Part shown: positions 15,301-23,686 of the stretch, piece by piece
Numbering within the stretch: the first letter of the stretch is position 1
Layout: the number at the start of each line of letters is the position of its first letter
Position numbers and translations under genes: made by a program
The notes under the pieces: model-generated
Seen by the model: the letters and a program-made list of their open reading frames with translations, nothing else
Databases searched by the model: none
Told to the model about the DNA's origin: nothing
NCBI RefSeq assembly: GCF_028389875.1
Contig: NC_084702.1
Location: 55,772,053-55,836,052 of the forward strand
From: Rhea pennata
Taxonomy: Eukaryota > Chordata > Aves > Rheiformes > Rheidae
DNA: 64,000 bases
Direction: 5' to 3'

Positions 15301-15304
15301 CCAT
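168..15304 (-). CDS. GFM2: GFM2, mitochondrial ribosome-releasing factor 2 (EF-G2mt), 3' part missing
   Basis: GFM2 is a translational GTPase of the EF-G family. With the factor MRRF it splits mitochondrial 55S ribosomes after termination; it does not drive elongation. Seventeen coding exons were placed on the minus strand: 15230-15304, 14461-14548, 12612-12657, 11549-11646, 10358-10483, 9864-9952, 9178-9266, 8880-8940, 8601-8786, 5270-5350, 4410-4558, 3731-3871, 3550-3649, 2497-2686, 1059-1135, 458-596, 168-353. Phases agree at every junction and give about 640 codons; the family is about 780 long, so the end of domain IV and domain V lie left of the window. The P-loop AHIDAGKTT, switch I region [20 protein letters not shown] and G5 SALKNKG are all present, followed by the domain III motif GMGELH. 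The closest alternative is the paralogue GFM1; the N-terminal presequence and the GFM2-NSA2 head-to-head arrangement favour GFM2. Confidence 0.96.
458..596 (-). CDS. GFM2: GFM2 exon, domain III/IV
   Basis: Encodes [20 protein letters not shown] and [26 protein letters not shown] is the domain III hallmark and the remainder opens domain IV. Confidence 0.95.
1059..1135 (-). CDS. GFM2: GFM2 exon, domain III
   Basis: Encodes [20 protein letters not shown] then PDTGQ, the helix and strand of EF-G domain III (L..AL..L..EDPSL.V..D..TGQ). Phase 0 at its end, donor GTAAGA. Confidence 0.95.
2497..2686 (-). CDS. GFM2: GFM2 exon, domain II/III junction
   Basis: Encodes [20 protein letters not shown], a GFM2-type insertion rich in A, R, G and E, then [20 protein letters not shown] and [18 protein letters not shown] begins domain III. 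Acceptor TAG at 2689-2687, donor GTACAG at 2496. Confidence 0.94.
3430..3523 (+). mobile_element. CR1 LINE 3'-end fragment
   Basis: Contains the CR1 3' signature (ACTGGACCAGAAGATCTCC, GAGGTCCCCTCCAACCC, then TCTGTGATTCC) in plus orientation, inside a GFM2 intron and antisense to the gene. Confidence 0.8.
3550..3649 (-). CDS. GFM2: GFM2 exon, domain II continued
   Basis: Encodes [20 protein letters not shown] and [13 protein letters not shown]. The [10 protein letters not shown] segment is the AG(D/N)I..x.GL block of EF-G domain II. A CR1 3' end begins about 30 bp downstream in the intron. Confidence 0.95.
3731..3871 (-). CDS. GFM2: GFM2 exon, domain II
   Basis: Encodes [20 protein letters not shown] and [16 protein letters not shown], the beta-barrel domain II signature (FKV..D...G.LVF.RIYSG). 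Donor GTGAGT at 3730. Confidence 0.95.
4410..4558 (-). CDS. GFM2: GFM2 exon with G5 motif
   Basis: Encodes [40 protein letters not shown] and then [17 protein letters not shown] is the G5 guanine-contact motif and marks the end of the G domain. Confidence 0.95.
5270..5350 (-). CDS. GFM2: GFM2 exon, end of G' region
   Basis: Encodes 27 residues from [19 protein letters not shown] to LLPADK between a GAAG acceptor and GTAAAT donor, both in phase 0. Confidence 0.92.
5683..5826. repeat. AT-only low-complexity tract
   Basis: About 140 bp almost entirely of A and T with many TATATA palindromes, in a GFM2 intron. Confidence 0.85.
7850..8560 (+). mobile_element. CR1 LINE, 3' region (~0.7 kb)
   Basis: A diverged CR1 in plus orientation. 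Recognisable blocks are GCATAGCGGGCTGTATTAGC, AAATACTGTGTTCGGTTATA, CAGCCTGGAGAAGAGAAGG, and the terminal GACCAGACACCTCCAGAGG TCCCTTCCAGCC. It covers the end of the reverse-transcriptase region and the 3' UTR, with frame-breaking changes, and is 5'-truncated as usual. It ends about 40 bp from a GFM2 exon. Confidence 0.85.
8601..8786 (-). CDS. GFM2: GFM2 exon, G' subdomain
   Basis: Encodes [20 protein letters not shown] to ARNTLIEQ, 62 whole codons. LPIGE and the following GLVDV are typical of the EF-G G' insertion. A CR1 fragment ends about 40 bp downstream in the adjoining intron. Confidence 0.95.
8880..8940 (-). CDS. GFM2: GFM2 exon, linker after G4
   Basis: A 61-bp exon encoding [20 protein letters not shown] between a CAG acceptor and GTAAGC donor. 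It leads into the G' subdomain. Confidence 0.92.
9178..9266 (-). CDS. GFM2: GFM2 exon with G4 NKMD
   Basis: Encodes [18 protein letters not shown] then [11 protein letters not shown], carrying the guanine-specificity motif NKMD. Ends two bases into a serine codon. Confidence 0.95.
9864..9952 (-). CDS. GFM2: GFM2 exon with G3/switch II
   Basis: Begins with [19 protein letters not shown], completing DTPGHVD with the catalytic histidine of translational GTPases, and continues [12 protein letters not shown]. Ends at codon boundary before GTAAAA. Confidence 0.95.
10358..10483 (-). CDS. GFM2: GFM2 exon with switch I
   Basis: Encodes [19 protein letters not shown] and [19 protein letters not shown], covering the effector (switch I) threonine, and ends in LIDTP, the first half of the G3 DTPGH motif. 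Phase 1 at both ends. Confidence 0.95.
11549..11646 (-). CDS. GFM2: GFM2 exon with P-loop (G1)
   Basis: Encodes [19 protein letters not shown], the nucleotide-binding P-loop, then [13 protein letters not shown]. The residues are intact. Donor GTTAGA at 11548 is a slightly weak GT site. Confidence 0.95.
11840..12370. other. GC-richer patch in GFM2 intron, possible old element
   Basis: About 530 bp clearly richer in C and G than the intron around it, placed between the P-loop exon and the 46-bp exon. It has frames of 90-97 codons on both strands but no recognisable protein or repeat. Confidence 0.45.
12612..12657 (-). CDS. GFM2: GFM2 coding exon 3 (46 bp)
   Basis: A very short exon encoding [14 protein letters not shown], flanked by a CAAG acceptor and GTAAGC donor. 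It is too short for ORF finders but is needed to join exon 2 (ends phase 1) to exon 4 (starts at codon position 3) in frame. Confidence 0.9.
14461..14548 (-). CDS. GFM2: GFM2 coding exon 2
   Basis: Runs from an AAG acceptor (14551-14549) to a GTACAAG donor (14460). It encodes the rest of the basic presequence, including RNYSSLPG, which resembles the RNCSSLPG I recall from the human protein just before the mature GTPase domain. It ends in phase 1. Confidence 0.85.
14717..14852 (-). mobile_element. tRNA-Ile-like SINE with CR1 tail (TguSINE1-type)
   Basis: Read on the minus strand, the head resembles tRNA-Ile: a perfect A box TAGCTCAGCTGG (14845-14834), then GCGTGGTGCT, then a B box GGTTCGGGCC (14800-14791). 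It is followed by a CR1 3' end (GTTGGACTAGATGACC, GGTCCCTTCCAGCC, ending CATTCTGTGATTC). This composition matches, from memory, the passerine SINE TguSINE1, whose tail comes from a CR1-X element. It lies in GFM2's intron between the first two coding exons, in the gene's own orientation. Confidence 0.75.
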
Positions 15305-15319
15305 GTCTGAAGATGTTCC
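15230..15319 (-). CDS. GFM2: GFM2 first coding exon (mitochondrial presequence)
   Basis: The exon opens after a CAG acceptor at 15322-15320 and ends before a GTAATT donor at 15229. Two in-frame ATGs are available: 15304 ([12 protein letters not shown]) and 15292 (MLRITRNF). The second gives a start more like the mammalian protein. The residues are rich in R, K, L and S with no acid until the last codon, as expected of a mitochondrial targeting peptide. Bases 15305-15319 are 5' UTR. Confidence 0.8.
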
Positions 15320-15753
15320 CTGCCAAGATAAGTAAACCATTGTACAAAATATTTATGATAGAAAGCAGGTAGCTACACCACTTCCATATAAAACAGTAAA
15401 AAACTTATTGTTTTTCATGTTAGTCAAGTTATTTTTTTCAGGTTATTGTTAAATCAGTGTTAAACCCATAAAAGTAATGGTATTAGGCCTTAAAAATGCA
15501 GTATAACTGTATGCCTACACGCACTAACAGATTTTTCAAGGAAGCTTACAACCAATAAAGCAGAAAAATTAATAGCACACTCTATACTCACACTCAAAAG
15601 GACTCTAAAATACTAATTATAAGTTAGTAAACTATAAGCAGTCCTTCCGACACTGGGTGTGGAAATTAAGCACTACGAATTTTTAAGCATCACCGAGGCT
15701 GCTGTGACATGACACTGAAGAGCAAAAATTTTGAAAACAAAATCGCTACCCAC

Positions 15754-16440
15754 CTGGCAGGCGCAGTCCAACAACGCGCGTTTCGGACGCCCTTTAGCTA
15801 CCGCGAGGAGAGGAAACCTTGCGCCTCGCCGCCGAGGCACCGGCCCCGCGCCGCCGCCGCCGCCGCCGGGGCCCGCTGCGGAGCAAAGCGGCGCGAGCGG
15901 CCGCTCTCCGCGCTGGAAGCTGCCGCTTCAGCTGCGCCGAGCTCGCCGGGCCCGCGGACGCCGCTCCGGCGCCTGCGGCTCCACGGCCCGCCCGGCGGCG
16001 CCCGCCCGGCCGCCTCGCCGAGCCTCTCGCCGCCGCCGGCGGACTCGCTCCGGCGGCCGCGGCCTGCGGGGCGCTCACGGGCCCGGGCGCTCCGCGCCGG
16101 CCGCGCTCCCAGCGGGCTCCGCGCCGGCGGAACGGGATTCGCCGCCTTTCCCCTCCGGCCGGCGCGCCCTGCTCGTCGCCCCGGTTCCGGGCCCCGGCCC
16201 GGCCGCGGCAGAACGGGGCGGCCGCGCGGAAAGGCCGCCCCGGCCCTTCCGCCCGCCGCTTCCCCGCTCCCGCTCCCGCGGCGCCGAGCCCTCGGCGGGC
16301 GCAGGCAGCCGCCGCCCCGGCTGGCGGAACCAGGGCGCGCGGAGCGAGCGCGCCCAGCCGGGGCCGCTCCTCGGCGGCACCGCCCTTTCCGCTGGGCGCG
16401 GGGCGGCTGCTCGGCGCGGCCGCTGAGCGAGAGGGGCCGG
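15754..16440 (-). promoter_or_regulatory. GFM2: GFM2 noncoding exon 1 region and core promoter
   Basis: The best donor upstream of the first coding exon is CCAG|GTGGGT with the exon ending at 15754, at the edge of the CpG island. The transcription start cannot be read from sequence; it lies somewhere between here and the NSA2 start. The long antisense and sense frames in this stretch are open only because stop codons are rare at this GC content. Confidence 0.5.
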
Positions 16441-16444
16441 CGCC

Positions 16445-16447
16445 ATG
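16445..16447 (+). CDS. NSA2: NSA2 exon 1 coding part: the ATG alone
   Basis: The start codon in context GCGCC-ATG-G is followed immediately by the donor GTGAGG. The coding part of exon 1 is therefore three bases. The next codon, CCG (Pro), comes from exon 2 after a 124-bp GC-rich intron. Confidence 0.92.
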
Positions 16448-19244
16448 GTGAGGGGCGCGGGGCGCGGGCCCGGCGGGGCGCGGGGGGGGCGGCGGGGCCG
16501 GGGCCGGGCGGCGGGGCCGGGGCCGGGCGGCGGCCGCTGCCCGCTGACGGGCGCCCGCCGCTCGCCCCCAGCCGCAGAACGAGCACATCGAGCTGCACCG
16601 CAAGCGGCACGGGCGCCGCCTCGACTACCACGAGAGGAGGAGGAAGAAGGAGGGCCGCGAGGCGCACGAGCGCTCGAGGAAGGCCAAGAAGATGATAGGG
16701 CTGAAGGCCAAGCTCTACCATAAGCAGCGCCACGCGGAGAAGATCCAGATGAAGAAGACGTGAGTAGGGGCTGCCCTGGGGCGCAGCTCGCGGAGCCCTT
16801 GGGGAGGCCCCACGTTTCCCCGGGTGCCGCGGGCGAAGCGGGTGGCGCCGCGGCGCCGGGAGCAGGCGGCGCCGCTGGGCCCCGACCGGGCCCGCTCCGC
16901 CCGGGGGGGGGGGGGGGGGGGGCCGCCGTGACGGGGGAGCGCGGAGGCTGTCACGGAAAGCAAGCCCTAAGATGCACTTTAACTCGCAACAGCGACTACT
17001 GAAAGGTAATTGTATTTTTGTCACAAAAACGCGAATCCACTTTTGTGGAGTTTTTTTTTTACCTTGACTACTGTATTACCATAAAAAATGCCTTCGATTA
17101 ACGGTGTTAACAGGAAAAAAATACAGTAACATACAGTGTACATTCAAGCAGAATGCCAGGCTAAATTACAGTATCAAGCTTAGATAGAGAAAAGCATTTT
17201 TCTCTGAACTTTCTTTACTGTTCAGGACTTGAAATCAAAAATATTTACAGCTTTCATGGATTGCTAGTGAACTCAGTATCTATTATTATGTGTTGTTTTT
17301 ATTGATTTCCAACTGTAGCAGGTTATTTTCTCAGCTATCTGTAAGGTATTTGATTACAGGGCGGGAAAAGGAGGTGGGTTTTTTGGGGGTGGGGGTCTGC
17401 TTTTTTTTTTTTTTTTTTTTTTTTTGGAAGGTGGCCTCCTAGGTAACAGATCACGACTGCATCAGTGCCTTTAGAGACAACCACCACCCAAAATTTAAGT
17501 GCTGCCATTAAGTCTCAAAAGAATAGTAGAATTTTGTTTTTTTCAAAGAGGAAGGCTATTAACCAAGTATTAAGCCAAGTGCTTGGCTTTGAGAGTTGTC
17601 TTGATAGAAACTGGCAGACTTTCCACGCACTTGTACAGTCTATCAGAATTGTTATGTTACATGAAATCACCAGTTTCTCATGAAACACACTTGGCATTAA
17701 TCCTCAATATAAATGTGTACTACTTTAATGTGTTTACACAAATACATCTCTTAAACTTGTGCCTACTCAGAGCTTACTTTAAAGTTGAAAGAATAGTGTT
17801 TCATATCTCATCTACAAAAGTACTTTTTCTGCTCTCAATACTGAGTGGGTTTTTTAAAAGTTTTTCTTTTCTTGTAGCATTAAAATGCATGAAAAAAGAA
17901 ATACAAAGGAAAAGAATGATGAAAAAACACCTAAAGGAGCCGTACCAGCATACCTTTTGGACAGAGAGGGCCAGTCCCGAGCTAAAGTTCTGTCTAACAT
18001 GATCAAACAGAAGAGAAAGGAAAAGGCTGTAAGTAACTGTATTAATGAATTCAGATACTTACTGTTGCTTGTGATGATGATCACTTTGAATTGTTGATGC
18101 TCAGATGACTCACAGCCTGCAAGCAAAATCTAAATATTGATACTGTACAAAACCTAAAACTTAAATCACTTAGCCATTTAGGACAAACTAAACATATGTA
18201 TTATTTTATCATAAATTTAATTGTTAACTAAACTGAAAAGCTCCAAGTTATATAAGAGGTATGGTTTATAAAACTTTAGTGAAATTGTACTTTATTCTTT
18301 CTCCCCTTTCATTTACCAAGGCTGCATGTGTGCATATAAGACTACTAGCATTTTTTTCCCTCTCTTCTTCCTCTCCAGGGCAAATGGGAGGTTCCTGTGC
18401 CAAAAGTCCGTGCACAAGGAGAAACAGAAGTTTTAAAAGTAATCCGTACAGGAAAGAGAAAGAAGAAGGCCTGGAAGAGAATGGTTACAAAAGTTTGTTT
18501 TGTTGGAGATGGCTTTACTAGGAAGCCTCCTAAATACGAACGATTCATTCGACCAATGGTAATGTTCTTGAGACTTAAAGAATATTTAAGTAACTCTGTT
18601 TACTTGCTGCTCTGAGTTCTAATGGCAGGGAGACTTTGTTTTTATGATACTTGGTTATGACACTTGGTTAAACTACTGATTTATAATATTCTAAGTTTAG
18701 ATTTCTTAAACATAAGAATACCTCGGTGGAGCCTGCAGTCATATCCGTCTCTCTACACTTAAATATCTCTATGCTTATTGACATCATCTGAATTACAGGA
18801 GGAGGTTAAAACTACCAGCTCCTAGATTAGCATAGGGCAGTCTCTAATGGATGCATTTTGATATAGCATATAAAGTTGATGACTTCTTCCCCACCCTCCA
18901 CTCCCCCAACCTGCTGCAATTCTGTGTGTTGCAGAGGCCAAGGCTCTCTGCTACTCTTTCTAGTTTGCTGATGAGCACGAGCACCCAGCCTGAAGCACAG
19001 CAGTGCCAGTAGGTAGCAACAGTGCTGTGCCTCCAGCCTGGCCTTTTCCTATGTAGATGCAAGAACAATTTGTAGGCTCCAGCTGTCTGGCAGCACACAG
19101 GAGAAGTTAGACTGCCCAGGACAGTGTAGTTTTACTATAGACAGCTACTCCTCTTTCTTCTCAGGAGCAGACAAAAGCATTTGTTGCCTGTTAGATTATA
19201 CTCCATTACTGTAAGATAGTTATTTTACAGAGGCCTTTGATATG

Positions 19245-19282
<38 letters not shown>

Positions 19283-20703
19283 TATATATATATACACACA
19301 CACACACATATATATATGTTTTTTTTTTTTTTTTAACTGACACAAAGAGTTACAGTGCTGTAAATTCTCCTCTGCAGAGTACTTTCAGGTCACTAGATAG
19401 CACATGCTGTAAGAGATGAGCGTTTAATAATACAATATGTGAAAAATTTTTTTTAGGTTTACAAAAATAAAAGTCTGAAAACCAGTAAGACTAAAATGCT
19501 TTACCATTAGATCCTGATTTCTTCATGTGACAGAAGCCATCTGTGGTAGCAAGCATTCTTCTTGCACTACTATTAAAAATTGGCATCCTGAAAATATACA
19601 TAAAGAATTTCATCTCACCTTGTCATCAATCAGATTTTAGCAAGTCTAACATTCTATAGCATATAGATAATATTGTACATTCTAAGTTTTCATTATTTCT
19701 ATTCTCTTAAAATGTATGAAGTTGAAGATAAAATGCCAGAAATTTTAAATTAATCACAAGAGCTTGAAGTAAATATTAACTTGTTCTAACACTCCTTGTG
19801 CAACAGGGCTTACGTTTCAAGAAAGCACATGTGACGCATCCTGAACTTAAAGCTACTTTTTGCCTGCCTATCCTTGGTGTAAAGAAGAATCCTTCTTCTC
19901 CTTTGTATACAACATTGGGTGTAATTACTAAAGGTACCGTCATTGAGGTGAATGTGAGTGAGCTTGGCCTTGTGACCCAAGGAGGCAAAGTCATCTGGGG
20001 TAAGTAGCCAAGCCAGCTGTACTGCAGAACTAGTTTTAACAGCACATGAGGCAACAGAGGTTTAAGCCTGTATCCTATAGATTGTCAGCATTAATCAATT
20101 CTTACATGTTAGTTTGGGGGCTGTAGCAGATGCAACCACTAGACAGCTATAAAAATGCAAGTTGCAAGTTTTAATCTTGGACTTTTGCTTCTTACTTTCA
20201 ACATCAAATTAGGTGAAGTTCATAAAAATGGCTTCACTCACTTGGCTATGTTTTATATTAACCAGTGTGGTTTTGGTGCAACTTCTAACTAGAAGTGTGT
20301 CCACAGGATCAGACTGACTTGTACTACAGTCTAAGCCAGCCTCCCTGTTAAAAGAACTTAGGGAGGTTTTTTGATTTTTTTTAAAAAACGTACTGAGAAC
20401 TTGAGGTGAAACACTTACAAAACAGCCTGAAGAAAAATATTTTAAAAATCTCATTTCCAGCTCATCAGAAACTGGAGTTGCATTTTAAAATGCATTTACT
20501 TGGAACAGGAGTTTCCTAGACTTCTAAACAGAGTTGTGGATTAAACTTGCAAATATGGAAAATTCTGATTTAGTTTATTATGTGCAAACTTCAAGCTTTT
20601 GTAGACTTTTACGTTAAACTCCATTTTTTCTTTAGGGAAATATGCACAAGTAACAAACAATCCAGAAAATGATGGCTGCATTAATGCTGTTCTCCTTGTC
20701 TAA
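16445..20703 (+). CDS. NSA2: NSA2 ribosome biogenesis factor (complete)
   Basis: NSA2 is a nucleolar/nuclear assembly factor of the eS8/NSA2 family, needed for ITS2 processing and maturation of pre-60S particles. Six coding exons: 16445-16447, 16572-16759, 17878-18028, 18379-18558, 19807-19999, 20636-20703. They total 783 bp, i.e. 260 residues plus TAA, the standard family length. The N-terminal third is a Lys/Arg-rich helix ([18 protein letters not shown]), then [20 protein letters not shown], then the eS8-like beta domain ([40 protein letters not shown]), ending in [11 protein letters not shown]. All junctions are GT-AG and in frame. No defect is seen. Confidence 0.98.
16572..16759 (+). CDS. 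NSA2: NSA2 exon 2
   Basis: Encodes [20 protein letters not shown] and [20 protein letters not shown] up to KIQMKK. It lies in the CpG island and uses almost only G/C-ending codons, unlike exons 3-6. Donor GTGAGT at 16760. Confidence 0.97.
16903..16922 (+). repeat. Run of 20 guanines in NSA2 intron 2
   Basis: Twenty consecutive G on the NSA2 sense strand, 144 bp downstream of exon 2, at the edge of the CpG island. Such a run can form a quadruplex and is also prone to length error in assemblies. Confidence 0.9.
17401..17425 (+). repeat. T25 homopolymer
   Basis: Twenty-five T in NSA2 intron 2, preceded by a G/T-rich stretch from about 17371. Confidence 0.9.
17878..18028 (+). CDS. NSA2: NSA2 exon 3
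   Basis: Encodes [40 protein letters not shown] and [10 protein letters not shown], with a basic nuclear-localisation-like end. Acceptor TTGTAG, donor GTAAGT. Confidence 0.97.
18379..18558 (+). CDS. NSA2: NSA2 exon 4
   Basis: Encodes 60 codons, [20 protein letters not shown] through [17 protein letters not shown] and [20 protein letters not shown]. Acceptor CTCCAG, donor GTAATG, phase 0 at both ends. Confidence 0.97.
19241..19334. repeat. Alternating (TA)n/(CA)n microsatellite with T run
   Basis: Two blocks of TA repeats interleaved with two blocks of CA repeats, then 16 T, in NSA2 intron 4. Confidence 0.9.
19807..19999 (+). CDS. NSA2: NSA2 exon 5
   Basis: Encodes [40 protein letters not shown] and [19 protein letters not shown], part of the eS8-like fold. 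Ends one base into a glycine codon before GTAAGT. Confidence 0.97.
20636..20703 (+). CDS. NSA2: NSA2 exon 6, C-terminus and stop
   Basis: Completes [20 protein letters not shown] and LV with TAA at 20701-20703. Acceptor TTCTTTAG. Confidence 0.97.
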
Positions 20704-20888
20704 GTGGTATCTGAGACTAAGCAATGGACAGAGGCTCCCACAGAATCAGTGCAGTTTCAAAAGGTTTGCAAGATCTCTGGATCCATTGAAGAACACTGAC
20801 CCCACAAGCTGGTGAGGAACTCAGACTTGCCAGACTGACTGCTCAGATTTTTATATTTATTACTGTTTGTTCAGCTGAACATTGTCCA

Positions 20889-20894
20889 AATAAA
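20889..20894 (+). terminator. NSA2: NSA2 polyadenylation signal AATAAA
   Basis: AATAAA lies 186 bp after the stop codon, followed within 40 bp by the GT-rich stretch ATGGTGTGGATTTG. The predicted 3' UTR is about 210 bp. Confidence 0.85.
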
Positions 20895-20924
20895 GTAAAT
20901 CAATTTTCACATTTTGTAACATGG

Positions 20925-23686
20925 TGTGGATTTGACCTAAATGTTCTTGGTTATTTTTACAGTAGCAGTTTTCTGACTTAAATTCATAGCATAAATATTC
21001 TGCTCACAGCTCTTAGTGGTGAGAAATACAGCCATTATCTCCCATGATGGCCAGACTGGGAACCCCACTGTAATAGCTGCAGGTATAGGACAGCATGCTA
21101 ACTTGCATTCTGCTTCTGGAGAATCAGTACAACTGGATTGAATGCAGCCAAAAATTTTACTGCAGACTGACTCTATAAATTAAACTCCTGATTTGGTACT
21201 TGCCCATATAGAAGCACGTGCTTGAGACAGCAGCAGCAGCAGCACAGTGGAAGGCGGGAGGTGGGGGAAGGGAAGGTAACTAGAAGGGTGTTTCTTTTCC
21301 ATTTTACCTCCCTTCTTTCTCCTTTTTGTATCCATGACTGCATTACAGAAAAGTGCAAGTGCTTCCATGGAGAAGAACAGCTTTACAAGTTCAAACTGTA
21401 AAGTTTTGGTGGTTTTAGGATAATGCAAAATCAGTGGCATAAAAACACAGCTACAAGTACTCATAGCCATTGTGATTGTTTTAAGAAACATTTAAATTAA
21501 ATATACATTGACCAGCTGATGCTTGTGACTAGTTTAGCTTGCATCCTCAGAAAATAACAAGAAACAAAAGCTGCTTCTAAACAGGAAGTTATCAGTGATA
21601 CTGTACTTAAAACTGTATCAGTAATCTTTCAGAGATACAAATACTAACTTTCAAGTTAAGAATTTGGTAGTAATCAAACTTAGCACCCTCTACTACTACA
21701 AATACACATACATATACACATTTTGTGTTCCTACGATTAAGCAATACTTGCAGCTGAAGACCTTTTAACATGAATTCAGAATCAAATCATTATAAAGAGT
21801 TTCTCCAGTTTTATGAATGCATTCTTACCCCTCAGTGTTTTAAGAAAAAAAATATCAAAGCTCTTAAGATATTTCAGAAGCCAGAGTGTGAACAGTTTTT
21901 CCACTCATTTTTTCTGGCCTTTACAATAATGAAATTTTAGGACTAGCAATCACTATGTCTATGTCATACATAAAATAAGCCACAGAAACAGACAGTCTGG
22001 CAGATAAAATATAGAATCACAAAATGGTTGAAGTTGGGAAGGACTGTGGAAATTGTGTTAAGCGGGGAGTTGGGCTAGACAGTCAACTAGAACAGGCTGT
22101 TCAGGACATTGCTCAGTCAGGTTTTCAAATATTTCCAAAGATGGAGAATCCAAAACCTTTAGGCAGCCACCCTCACACCATTTAAAAAAAAATAAGATTC
22201 CATTTGAATTTGAAGAAAAAGCTTTTTACATATTATATATATAATTACAATAAATACCACTGCCTCTTGTCCTGTCACCAGGCACCCCTGAGAAAAATCT
22301 GCTTCCATCTTCTTTACACCCTCCCATCAGGCATTTATACTCATTGGTAAGATCCCCCTCTACCAAGCCTTCACTTCTCCAGGCCAAACAGTCCCAGCTC
22401 TCTCAGCCTCCTCTTAGAGAGAGACGATTAAGAGACTGGAAGATCTGCTACTACAGCTCTAGCCAGGAAGTAAAACTGTCTGCTTTTTGTACCAGCTTTG
22501 TAATGTCTATTACACTGTTAAAAAAAAAAAAATAAAATAAAAGCGTTGCCCCGTTAACATTTAAGTTTTCTCCTCTTAGTCTAGTCTAGGGGAATGTGTT
22601 AAACTAATGAAATAGCCTGTAACTTACCATGATTTTTTACTTATTTGTGAGTAAAAGGAAGGATTTGAAGCTGAGAGAGTCACAAGCAGGTACGTCGTTT
22701 GCTTGGAGAGAAGGCATTTTGTAAAGATAGCTGAGCCTGTACTTAAGGACTTCCTGTTTCAGCTTTGACTGCACATTAACAAATAACATGAACAGTGTTC
22801 AAATTTTCTATTGCACGGTTGGATTCTCCCTCATAAAATACAGCTACCTCAAGAACACTACTACTACATTTTTCTGCATTGTAAATGCACGATTTCTTGT
22901 TAGCTGAATAATAAAACTTTTGCAATGAAAAAGACATTCTTGTGATGTTCTGATGGAGCTGCACAAAGCAAGACTTTCAATATCTGTAACATCGCACTGC
23001 ATGTTGGCTTTAAAAAAAAGTTCTGTTGGGAATGTACTGCAGAATTTCTAATTGGCTTGCCTGTAACAAAATAGACTAACTAGATTAAACTGCTAAGTTG
23101 ATATCAACTATGCAGGATGGTGTAAACTGCAGGTTGCCTAACAGTAACATTCAGAACAGCCTGTTCTAAAGCCTTCTTAAAAAAAGATCTGACATATAAG
23201 CCACTTAAAGTACAGCAAATTGCTTTAAAAGGTAAAAACAAACAAACAGAGTAATTTTGAGCTTTTAGAGCTCCTTGGTAGCAGATGGATTACAAAATAT
23301 TAAATATGATGATAGTTAAACATTTTGCTCTAGTGAACTTATGCAATTAGGAAGATGCCTCCTGTATAGCAGGGCTCAAATACTAAAAGCCAGGAAAAAA
23401 ATCATAAAATATAAGTTTAATTACTAGTTCAAAACATTTCAAAACCAGTCAACACAATACTAAAAAAAGGAAAAACTGAAACACACTAACAAGACTTAAT
23501 ACAGTACTGCAGAATAGCAACACATCTTTCATAAGATTTATAAACAGCAGATTTATAACAGGGTATCACTACTTCAGGAAACATCTAACACCACATTTAT
23601 GAAAATAAATTTAGAAGTGTATCTTATTCTTGGAAATAAAATTTTATAATGGTCACTCAGAGCAGAGAAGCTGAAACTTAGGCCTA
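20925..23686. other. Convergent intergenic spacer between NSA2 and FAM169A
   Basis: No gene is evident. It is AT-rich and contains a minus-strand CR1 at about 22012-22427, a short CAG run near 21228-21242 and a poly(A) run at 22520-22532. The FAM169A 3' UTR may reach in from the right; its end is not fixed. Confidence 0.6.
22012..22427 (-). mobile_element. CR1 LINE 3' region, inverted
   Basis: Begins with the inverted CR1 end AGAATCACAAAATGGTTGAA, followed by GTCAGGTTTTCAAATATTTCC, the CTTGTCCTGTCACCAGGCAC block and CTTCTCCAGGCCAAACAGTC up to CTCTCAGCCTCCTC. An internal AT-rich stretch interrupts it. It lies in the spacer between NSA2 and FAM169A. Confidence 0.85.

Larger units (their letters stand above)
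15770..16980. promoter_or_regulatory. CpG island, bidirectional GFM2/NSA2 promoter
   Basis: Very GC- and CpG-dense DNA with no TATA box, set in AT-rich surroundings. GFM2 departs to the left and NSA2 to the right, so both 5' ends fall in the same island. It contains many GGGCGG/CCGCCC Sp1-type boxes. The stretch CCTTTCC at 16384-16390, about 55 bp before the NSA2 ATG, could be a TOP-like start for a ribosome-assembly gene, but that is only a guess. Confidence 0.85.

Noticed and set aside
15709-17024. Long open frames of 200-408 codons on both strands through the GFM2/NSA2 island
   Set aside because: They overlap in several frames at once, are made of Ala/Arg/Gly/Pro, and lie where stop codons are rare because of GC content. 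They have no family match by eye and cross known splice sites of NSA2.
18029-18378. Possible C/D snoRNA in NSA2 intron 3 (TGATGATGATC near 18074)
   Set aside because: A box C-like string exists but no box D CTGA with a terminal stem at the right distance was found.
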